Shown: piece by piece, positions 35,966 to 44,727 of the stretch
How the letters are laid out: each line of letters opens with the position of its first letter
How positions within the stretch are numbered: the stretch's first letter is position 1
Assembly (NCBI GenBank): GCA_036541255.1
Contig: JAZHDD010000067.1
Location: 1 to 64,000, forward strand
Direction of reading: 5' to 3'
Length of the DNA stretch: 64,000 nucleotides
Source of the DNA: Paucidesulfovibrio sp036541255
Lineage (GTDB): Bacteria; Desulfobacterota; Desulfovibrionia; Desulfovibrionales; Desulfovibrionaceae
Translations under genes and position numbers: made by a program
Notes under the pieces: model-generated
Seen by the model: the letters and a program-made list of their open reading frames with translations, nothing else
Databases searched by the model: none
Told to the model about the DNA's origin: nothing

Positions 35966-37270
35966 TCAGCGGCATTCCAACAGGGCCGCGTAGAAAAACT
36001 CGCCCAAGGCCGATTCCGGCGGCGTGGTCCATTCCTTGATCAGCCCCGCCCCTGCTGTGCGCTCCAGAAATCCGCGCACCTGCTCCTCGTTCTCCGCGGG
36101 ATTCAGGGTGCAGGTCACGTAGGCCAGCCTGCCGCCCGGCTCCAGCCGCGAAAAGGCCGCGTCCAGCATCCGGGCCTGCAACGCCACCAGATCGTTCAAA
36201 TCCTCGGGGCTGCGCTTCCACTTGATGTCCGGACGCCGCGAAAGCGTGCCCAGGCCCGAGCAGGGTGCGTCCAACAGCACGGTGCCGCGACGCACGTCCA
36301 CGGGCGGCAGGTCCAGGGCCGAACAAACATACGTTTCCACGCCGGGCAGTTCCGTTTCCAAGGCGCGGATGCGGCCCCGGTGCACATCCGAAGCCACCAC
36401 CGACTTCCTCAGTTCCAGCAGCAGGCGGGTCTTGCCGCCTCGCCCGGCGCAGGCGTCCCAGACCGGCTCAGGCCAGGTTGCGGCATCCAAAGCCTGCAAG
36501 GCCTGACGCCCGGCAAACCCCTGGCGCGCCAAAAGCGGTTCGTCCTCGCCCATGTCCAGGCGCGTGCCCGGCGCAAAGGCGAAGCCCAGGCCGTCCCGAG
36601 CCAGCAGTCCGGGCTGCGCGGCCAGTTCCCCGGCCAGTTCCCCGGCGCGGGCATGACCGTAAGGCAGCACCACGCCAAGGGCGGGCGGCGCGCATTGGGC
36701 CTGAAGATAGCGTAGCGTCCGTTCCCGGCCATAGGCGTCCAGCCAGAGCCGCACGATCCATTCCGGGCAGGACCAGCGCCGGGCCAGCGCCTTCGGACCC
36801 TGCACAGGATCGTCTTCCGGTCCGAAAAATCCGGGCTCGTCGATCTTGCCCACCAGGGCCGCAACCTTGCGCAGCACGGCATTGGCCAGCCCGCCCAGCC
36901 CGCCCTTGGCGGCCAGACGCACTGCGTCCACGCCCCAGTTCACTGAAGCATGGGCCGGAACCTTGTCCAGATACAAAAGTTCATAGCAAGCCGTGGCCAG
37001 GGCGGTCAGGGCCTCGACCGGCAGGGCCTGGGGCCGGTCCAGGAAGCGATGCAGAATCGCGTCCAGGCGGCCTTTGAGACGCAGTACGCCATAGAAGAGT
37101 TCCGTTGCCAGCCCGATGTCGCGCGGATCAAGCCGACGCTTGGCCAAGGCCGAATCCAGCGCGGCCTGGGCATCCGGGCCGCCAGACGCGAGACAGGCGT
37201 TCAGGGCGGCCAGGGCCGCGCTTCGGGCCGGCGGCAGGGACCGTGGCCGGGCCGGGCTAGGACGCGTCAT
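35966..37270 (-). CDS. rsmB: 16S rRNA (cytosine-C5) methyltransferase, RsmB family
   Basis: 434 residues. A NusB-like N-terminal domain (about 15-140; AALAALNACLASGG, YGVLRLKGRLDAILHRFLDR) is joined to a NOL1/NOP2/Sun methyltransferase domain. That domain has VWDACAGRGGKT (SAM loop), LLDAPCSGLGTLSRRPD and the catalytic Cys in YVTCTLNPAENE. It methylates a cytosine of 16S rRNA. It overlaps the end of the DUF116 gene by 14 bases and is the last gene of the def-fmt operon. Confidence 0.9.
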   Translation of the reverse strand: MTRPSPARPRSLPPARSAALAALNACLASGGPDAQAALDSALAKRRLDPRDIGLATELFYGVLRLKGRLDAILHRFLDRPQALPVEALTALATACYELLYLDKVPAHASVNWGVDAVRLAAKGGLGGLANAVLRKVAALVGKIDEPGFFGPEDDPVQGPKALARRWSCPEWIVRLWLDAYGRERTLRYLQAQCAPPALGVVLPYGHARAGELAGELAAQPGLLARDGLGFAFAPGTRLDMGEDEPLLARQGFAGRQALQALDAATWPEPVWDACAGRGGKTRLLLELRKSVVASDVHRGRIRALETELPGVETYVCSALDLPPVDVRRGTVLLDAPCSGLGTLSRRPDIKWKRSPEDLNDLVALQARMLDAAFSRLEPGGRLAYVTCTLNPAENEEQVRGFLERTAGAGLIKEWTTPPESALGEFFYAALLECR

Positions 37271-38087
37271 GCGCCGCCCCGGCTGTGGCAATGGTTTCGC
37301 CGCGATCCTCGATGGCCGCGCCCTGGTGGTATTCCGGGGCCAGAAAGCGCAACAGGGCCTGCTCCACATTGCTCATGGCCACGAAGGTATCCAGGCAGGG
37401 GCCGTGGGGCCGCTCGTTGAGCACGCCGAAAACCGGCAAAGGGTAGGTATCCTGGATGCCGCTGGACAAGTCGCGTTCGCAGGCCACGGCCAGGATCATG
37501 CGGGGCCGCTTCTGGACCACGATGCGCCGGGCAACGGTCCCGCCCGTGGCAATGGCCAGATGCACGCCGTACTTGTCGTGCAGCTCCAAAAGGCCCTTGA
37601 TGGGGCACTTGCCGCAACGCTTGCAGTTGTTGATGTCGTAGGTCAGGCGCATGTCGCATTTGCTGTTTTGCAGGCAGTGCGGCATGAGCAGCAGGATTTC
37701 CTGGGGCTTGTAGGTCCCGGCCTCGGACAGGACCATCTCGTTGTTCACGTTGATGAACGAGGAACGAATGCGTTCCTTGGATACGCCCATGACCTTGCCG
37801 AGCAGGATCATGAGCGGCAGGAAAAGCTTGATGGTCACGCCGCGCAACCGGCTGGAAAACAACACGGAACGGCCGGTCCAGACATTGAGGATCAGGCCGA
37901 AGCTGGCCCAGAAGACCACCAGACCCACCAAGGCCAAAATCACTCCCCAGACCCATTTCAGGGCCGGATGGATGGTGTCCAGCCCGACATAGGGCACGAC
38001 CCAGAGCGCAAGCAGCACAATACAAAGCAGCAGGCTGGCTCCGGCGATGAGACCGATGAAAAGGCGTTTTCTGGAAGCGTGATCCAT
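37257..38087 (-). CDS. DUF116 family membrane protein
   Basis: 276 residues. Two transmembrane helices lie near the N-terminus (about 9-34 and 45-70). A cytoplasmic domain follows with conserved Cys residues: MPHCLQNSKCDMRL and NNCKRCGKCPI. This matches DUF116, a family of unknown function found mainly in anaerobes. The Cys pattern suggests a metal or Fe-S site. It lies between fmt and rsmB and overlaps rsmB, implying co-expression with translation genes. Confidence 0.85.
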   Translation of the reverse strand: MDHASRKRLFIGLIAGASLLLCIVLLALWVVPYVGLDTIHPALKWVWGVILALVGLVVFWASFGLILNVWTGRSVLFSSRLRGVTIKLFLPLMILLGKVMGVSKERIRSSFINVNNEMVLSEAGTYKPQEILLLMPHCLQNSKCDMRLTYDINNCKRCGKCPIKGLLELHDKYGVHLAIATGGTVARRIVVQKRPRMILAVACERDLSSGIQDTYPLPVFGVLNERPHGPCLDTFVAMSNVEQALLRFLAPEYHQGAAIEDRGETIATAGAAHDAS

Positions 38088-38121
38088 GCGTTCGCCCTTA
38101 TGATGTTTGGTTCGCGGACCA

Positions 38122-39087
38122 TTAGGCGCAGACGTTCAGATACCCGCAGCAAAAGGCCGTGGCGTCCATTTCCTTGCGTCCCTGGGGTTTGACCCCGGAG
38201 CTGAGATAGACGCCATCGGCGCAGGCAATGGCCAACAGGCCTTCCTCCTGCCCCAGAATGGTGCCGGGCGCGGCCTCGCCAGGAGACAGCGCGCGACCCG
38301 GCCGACCCGGCAGGATGCCGAGCCGCAGAGTTTCGCCGCGATGCTCCCAAAAATAATACGCGCCGGGCCAGGGATGCATGGCCCGAATCTGGTTGTGAAT
38401 CTCCCGGACAGGCCGATTCCAATCCACCAAGCCCTCTTCCTTGCGCAACTTGGCCGCATAGGTGGCCAGGGAGTCGTCCTGGGCCAGCTCGCGCAACGCG
38501 CCGCGTTGCAGCCGCTCCAGAGCCTCCACGATCATGGCTCCGCCCTGGGCGGCAAGTTCGTCATGCAGCTGGCCCGCATGTTGTTCATAACCGATGCGCA
38601 GGGCGCGTTGCAGCAGGATGGGGCCGGTGTCCAACCCGGCTTCCATGCGCATGATGGTCGTGCCGGTGATCTCGTCGCCGTTCTGGATGCAGCGCTGGAT
38701 GGGCGCGGCCCCGCGATAGCGCGGCAGAAGCGAGGCATGCACGTTGACCGGCATGAGCCGGGGCACGTCCAGCACGGCCTGGGGCAGAATCAGACCATAG
38801 GCCGCCACCACCAGCACGTCGGGCCTCAATGCGGCCAGCTCGGCCACGGCTTCGGCGCTCTTGAAATTCTCGGGCTGAAACACGGGAACACCCAGTTCCA
38901 GAGCCAGGACCTTGACCGGCGAGGGAGTGCACTGGCGCCCCCGGCCGCAGGGCCGGTCCGGCTGGGTATAGACCCCGACCAGCTCGCACCCATCCCAGGC
39001 CGCCAGACCGCGCAGCGTTTCCGCTGCAAAGTCCGGCGTGCCCATGAACACCGCGCGCAGGGCGGATTGCCGTTCTATTTCATCCAT
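38122..39087 (-). CDS. fmt: Methionyl-tRNA formyltransferase
   Basis: 321 residues, the usual size. FMGTPDFAAETLRGL at the N-terminus, then VAAYGLILPQ, and the catalytic NVHASLLPRYRGAAPIQ region with its Asn and His, then the C-terminal tRNA-binding domain. It formylates initiator Met-tRNA using 10-formyltetrahydrofolate. It overlaps the end of def by 13 bases, as in most bacteria. Confidence 0.96.
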   Translation of the reverse strand: MDEIERQSALRAVFMGTPDFAAETLRGLAAWDGCELVGVYTQPDRPCGRGRQCTPSPVKVLALELGVPVFQPENFKSAEAVAELAALRPDVLVVAAYGLILPQAVLDVPRLMPVNVHASLLPRYRGAAPIQRCIQNGDEITGTTIMRMEAGLDTGPILLQRALRIGYEQHAGQLHDELAAQGGAMIVEALERLQRGALRELAQDDSLATYAAKLRKEEGLVDWNRPVREIHNQIRAMHPWPGAYYFWEHRGETLRLGILPGRPGRALSPGEAAPGTILGQEEGLLAIACADGVYLSSGVKPQGRKEMDATAFCCGYLNVCA

Positions 39088-39572
39088 TTTTTTACTTTCT
39101 TCTCGTACATGGTCCGCTTGAGACGGCCGGCGCGGTCCACAATGGTCTTGCCGTCCAGATGGTCGATCTCGTGTTGCAGGATGATGGCCAACAGCTCTTC
39201 CGCCTCAATGCACACGTCCTTGCCGTCCGCGTCCATGCCCGTGACGCGCACGCGCTCGCTGCGCTTGATCTTGGCCTGAAATCCGGGACAGCTCAGACAG
39301 GCTTCCTGGGAGTCCACCTCGCCTTCGCGCTCCACGATTTCAGGGTTGATGATCACGCGCAGGTCGGCCCGTTCCTTGGGGCCGGTGCGGTCCACGGTGA
39401 TCAGCCTTATGGGCTGTCCCACCTGGGGCGCGGCCAGACCCACACCGTCGTCGGCGTACATGGTTTCGACCATGTTCTCGATAAGCTTTCGGATTTCCGG
39501 CGTTATCTTCTTGACCGGCTTGCACGGCTCGGCGAGCACGTCATCCGGATAGGTGCGTATTTCAAGCTTCAT
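39075..39572 (-). CDS. def: Peptide deformylase
   Basis: 165 residues. Motif 1 is GVGLAAPQVG at 43-52. Motif 2 is EACLSCPG at 90-97, where the usual EGCLSVPG has Gly to Ala and Val to Cys, with the metal-binding Cys (C92) kept. Motif 3 is QHEIDHLDG with H134, E135 and H138. It removes the formyl group from nascent N-terminal Met. It leads the def-fmt-DUF116-rsmB operon. Confidence 0.95.
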   Translation of the reverse strand: MKLEIRTYPDDVLAEPCKPVKKITPEIRKLIENMVETMYADDGVGLAAPQVGQPIRLITVDRTGPKERADLRVIINPEIVEREGEVDSQEACLSCPGFQAKIKRSERVRVTGMDADGKDVCIEAEELLAIILQHEIDHLDGKTIVDRAGRLKRTMYEKKVKKWMK

Positions 39573-39852
39573 TCGTCCTCCAGGAGGGGAAGATAACCAC
39601 GCTCGCGGCGTTTGGCAAAGTTTTTTGCCCGCACGCCCCGGGCGGTCTTATATAACAGACATGCCCCATTCTTCTGCCTTCACAGCTTCTTCCCCCCCCA
39701 ACCCCCTCCGCCGCGCGCGAGCGCGGGTGGTAAACGGGGATCCAAGGGGCCGCGGGCCCCTTGGCCGCCGGAGGCATCTTGCGCCGTGACAAAACAACGC
39801 CTGGCACGACCGTTTCCGTCTGGCGGCCTGGTCGCGGGCGGACAAGCACGGC
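39573..39852. other. Gene-free repeat-bearing stretch upstream of the Rhs remnant
   Basis: From the def start to the Rhs fragment there is no supported gene. It contains the def promoter region (39573-39660), a C-rich run near 39691-39700 and repeat copy B at about 39700-39785. Confidence 0.55.
39700..39785 (+). repeat. Palindromic intergenic repeat, copy B
   Basis: It contains CCAAGGGGC-CGCGG-GCCCCTTGG and then CCGCCGGAGGCATCTTGCGC. It is homologous over about 85 bases to copy A at 29994-30080, in inverted orientation. Like copy A it is directly followed, on its own strand, by Rhs-derived sequence. Confidence 0.75.
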
Positions 39853-40278
39853 GGCCAATGGTGGGAACTGGCCCATGACCGGAACGGGCGGCCCCAAGAC
39901 CTGTTTGGGCGGGCCGAACGGATTCTTCTGCACACGGACCAGATCGGCGCGGGATGGCAATCCGTATTTGCGCATGCCTCTTGGCTTTGCGGGCGGCCTG
40001 CACGATTGGGATACCGGGCTTGTCCGTTTTGGCTGGCGGGATGACGATCCGGACACGGGCCGCTTCACCGCCCAAGACCCCATTGGCGCGGCCGGAGGCG
40101 ACACCAACATCAGATATTGGACCGGTACGGTTACTGCCTGGATGATCCGGTCAATGCGGTGGACAGGACGGGGTTCATCCAAATGCTCCGATACGCGCCG
40201 CAGCAACACCAATATTACTGTCTTCCTCCAAAAGAAACGCGCCGGGAACCTGATGTGTTCGCATCAGGTTCCCGGCGC
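39788..40278 (+). pseudogene. Rhs-family C-terminal fragment, frameshifted
   Basis: An open frame through 39950-40120 encodes GNPYLRMPLGFAGGLHDWDT, GLVRFGWRDDDPDTGRFTAQ and DPIGAAGGD, the classic end of the Rhs/YD-repeat core. It then shifts frame: RYGYCLDDPVNAVDRTGF continues in the next frame from about 40119 and ends at a TGA at 40278. Upstream, degenerate Rhs-like sequence (WWELAHDRNGRPQDLFGRAE) precedes. No start, toxin tip of any length, immunity gene or intact core is present. This is a decayed relic of an Rhs element. Confidence 0.75.
40239..40278 (-). terminator. Long 17-bp perfect hairpin, probable aspS terminator
   Basis: GCGCCGGGAACCTGATG and its exact complement flank a 6-base loop. 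On the minus strand it is followed by GTTTCTTTT. It lies about 80 bases past the aspS stop and also covers the end of the Rhs remnant. Confidence 0.7.
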
Positions 40279-40355
40279 TGACAAAGGTCTATAAAGTCCG
40301 GGCTCTTCTATCGCCAAAGGCAAGCCCCGCAGGGCCGCCAAAAACCGTTGCCGCC

Positions 40356-42185
<1,830 letters not shown>

Positions 42186-42306
42186 GGCTCTGATCCTCTT
42201 ATACGGGGGCCGGTGCGGCCCCTTGCGGGGATATTGGTCCGGGAAGTCTTCCCTGGTTCACCGGCCCATTGGGGCGGCCGGAATCATTTCACTCTCTACA
42301 GCCCGA

Positions 42307-43560
42307 TTATTTTTTGGTCAGCAGCTCCAGACACTCGCTGCGGGAGACTGTTTCCTGGGGCCTGTCGCCCACCATGTCCTTGATGGTCACGTTGCCGCCG
42401 ACAGCCTCTTCCTCTCCGAGAATGAGGCACCAGCGAGCGCCGATGCGGTTGGCCGCGCGCAAGCGGCTCTTCATGCTGCCCGAACCGTAGGACACCTCGC
42501 CGCGCAGTCCGGCCTCGCGCAGTTCCTGGGCCAGAAGCAGGGCCGGGTTCGCGGCCTTGTCCGCCACGACGGCCACGTAGAAATCCGGAGCCTGGGCCGG
42601 GCGTTGTCCCAGCAGCAGAGCCAGACGTTCCATGCCGCAGGCGAACCCTGTGGCAGGCAGGTCCGGCCCGCCCAGGCTGCCCACCAGCCCGTCATAGCGG
42701 CCGCCGCCCGCAACCGCGGTCTGTGCGCCGATGTCGCCGGAAACCACCTCGAACGTGGTACGCTGGTAGTAGTCCAGGCCGCGCACCAACCGGGGATTGA
42801 GCACGTAGGCCAGCCCGGCCTCGTCCAGCACCTCGCGCACCTGGGCGAAATGCTCGCGGCACTCGTCGCAAAGGTGCTCGGTGACGCTGGGCGCATCCTT
42901 GACCAGAGCCTTGCAGGCCGGAACCTTGCAGTCCAGCACGCGCAAGGGGTTGGTGTCCTTGCGTCGGCGGCAGTCGTCGCAGAGCTCGTCCACGGGCAAG
43001 GTGTTGAAATGGTCCACCAGGGCCTGCTTGTAGTCGGGGCGGCACTTGGGGCAGCCCAAGGAATTCAGTTCCACACTGAGCTTGTCCAGGCCGATGCCGC
43101 GCAAAAAGCTGTCGAGCATGAGGATCAGTTCGGCGTCGGCCTGGGCCTCGGGCGCGCCCACGATTTCCGCGTCGATCTGATGGAACTGGCGCTGGCGGCC
43201 CTTTTGGGGCCGTTCATAGCGGAACATGGGACCGAAGGTGAAATACTTGGCGATCATGCCGGGCTGGTAGCCGCCGGATTCGACAAAGGCGCGGATCACG
43301 CCGGCCGTGGCTTCGGGCCGCATGGTCAGGGAACGTCCCTTGCGGTCCGGAAAGGTGAACATCTCCTTGCCCACCACGTCCGTGTCCTCGCCGATGGACT
43401 TCTGGAACAGCTCGGTCTTTTCCAGCACGGGAACGCGCAGCTCCCCGAAGCCGTAGCGCCCGAACACCTGCCGGGCCACATCCTCCATAAAGGAAAACGT
43501 TGCGGCCTCGGCCGGGAAAAGGTCCATGAAACCCTTTATTTTCTGTATCTTGTCGGCCAT
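42307..43560 (-). CDS. hisS: Histidyl-tRNA synthetase
   Basis: 417 residues, class II. Motif 1 is in the DLFPAEAATFSFMED region, motif 2 in FRYERPQKGRQRQFHQIDAE, and the histidine-specific loops are GLDYYQRTTFEVV and AGGGRYDGLV. The C-terminal anticodon-binding domain ends at ETVSRSECLELL. It charges tRNA-His and is co-oriented with aspS. Confidence 0.96.
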   Translation of the reverse strand: MADKIQKIKGFMDLFPAEAATFSFMEDVARQVFGRYGFGELRVPVLEKTELFQKSIGEDTDVVGKEMFTFPDRKGRSLTMRPEATAGVIRAFVESGGYQPGMIAKYFTFGPMFRYERPQKGRQRQFHQIDAEIVGAPEAQADAELILMLDSFLRGIGLDKLSVELNSLGCPKCRPDYKQALVDHFNTLPVDELCDDCRRRKDTNPLRVLDCKVPACKALVKDAPSVTEHLCDECREHFAQVREVLDEAGLAYVLNPRLVRGLDYYQRTTFEVVSGDIGAQTAVAGGGRYDGLVGSLGGPDLPATGFACGMERLALLLGQRPAQAPDFYVAVVADKAANPALLLAQELREAGLRGEVSYGSGSMKSRLRAANRIGARWCLILGEEEAVGGNVTIKDMVGDRPQETVSRSECLELLTKK

Positions 43561-43687
43561 ATTTTCGTTCGCTTCCGGCCCTGACGCCCGAGAAGGGAGG
43601 CGCGGACCGCATGAGTGGTTGCAGGAAACGAATTTCGTTAGACCATCGGGGTGCGGATGTCAAAAGGGGACACGGCCCCGGCCGCGG

Positions 43688-44404
43688 CTACCCGGCCTGG
43701 GAACCATGGGTCCAGGAAACAATGGGCGTGAGCGGGGTCTGATCCTTGAAGTCCACGCGCGCGGCCGTGAAGGCTCCGAACCAGGGCGGAATGCAGCGCG
43801 AATTGATCAGACTGTGCGGAAAGCCGGGCTTCCAGGTGGAGACCGGACCGGGCAGCACGGAAAAGGCGTGGTCCGGAGTGCGGCCGACATTGACGGAAAT
43901 CATGCGGCGCATGTCCGGCCAATTGTACCAGCGGGCCTTGCCCAGCAGGCCATTCACGCCCCGTCCGTGCGAAAGATAGTAAAAGGACCAGCGGTTCAGG
44001 AAGCCCACGAGCAGGCCCTGTTCGGCAACGCGCGCGGCCTCGCGCAGCAGGGCGGCCGGGTCGCGGCAGAATTCCAGCACGGTCCAGAGCACCACGAAGT
44101 CGAACTCCCCGGCCCTGTAGGGCAGGCATTCGCCGTTGCCCACCTCGATCTCGGCCCGCTTGCCCATGCGGGCGCGTGCAACCTCGACCATTTCCGGGGA
44201 ACGGTCCAGGCCGCGCACGTCAAAGCCTTTCTGCCAAAGGGATTCGAGAAACAGGGCCGTGCCGCAGCCGATCTCCAGAAGCCTTGTGCCGCGCCTGGGC
44301 CAACCCGCCACCATGAGATCCAGCAGACGGCGCTCGCAATCCAGGGCTGTGCTGCCCTCGGGTGTTGCAAACCATTTTTCGTACCGGCGCGGATCCCATT
44401 CCAT
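43688..44404 (-). CDS. Class I SAM-dependent methyltransferase
   Basis: About 238 residues. LLEIGCGTALFLESL near 42-56 is motif I (SAM-binding), GLDRSPEMVEVAR the acidic loop, FDFVVLWTVLEF the motif II/III region. It is a UbiE/Methyltransf_11-type enzyme, substrate unknown. Two adjacent ATG codons are possible; the second is better spaced from GGAG. It is divergent from the M16C peptidase. Confidence 0.8.
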   Translation of the reverse strand: MEWDPRRYEKWFATPEGSTALDCERRLLDLMVAGWPRRGTRLLEIGCGTALFLESLWQKGFDVRGLDRSPEMVEVARARMGKRAEIEVGNGECLPYRAGEFDFVVLWTVLEFCRDPAALLREAARVAEQGLLVGFLNRWSFYYLSHGRGVNGLLGKARWYNWPDMRRMISVNVGRTPDHAFSVLPGPVSTWKPGFPHSLINSRCIPPWFGAFTAARVDFKDQTPLTPIVSWTHGSQAG

Positions 44405-44614
44405 CATATGCTCCAGGGTTGTTGAACCCTCAGCTTACGGCAACAGGCCCGCCGGGGCAATCGGCAGGACCGGGATTATCCCGAGGCCGGATCAAGCGCT
44501 GTGGACAATGCTCCCGGCCGGCTTGCCGGTTCGAACACACTCGAAAATTCCCTCGAAAAAATTGCAACCACAATTTATCAGCATGATCTTCTTGTTTTTT
44601 TTGCCACGTGGCCC

Positions 44615-44643
44615 TTAACAAAGGCCGCTTGTGTAATTATAAG
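44615..44643 (+). promoter_or_regulatory. Promoter of the M16C peptidase gene
   Basis: TTAACA and TATAAG are separated by exactly 17 bases, matching the sigma-70 consensus in five of six positions each. A hairpin GACGCC-TTGCGTAT-GGCGTC follows in the leader at 44652-44671. The 320-base gap between the two divergent genes otherwise holds no gene. Confidence 0.6.
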
Positions 44644-44727
44644 AGGTAGGACGCCTTGCGTATGGCGTCAAGACGCCGGTTTTGCTATCGTCAAAAACCG
44701 CGACATTCCAACCTGCGAGACGCGAAC

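Noticed and set aside
44505..44525. DnaA-box-like TGTGGACAA
   Set aside because: Single imperfect copy, no cluster or AT-rich unwinding element; not an origin.
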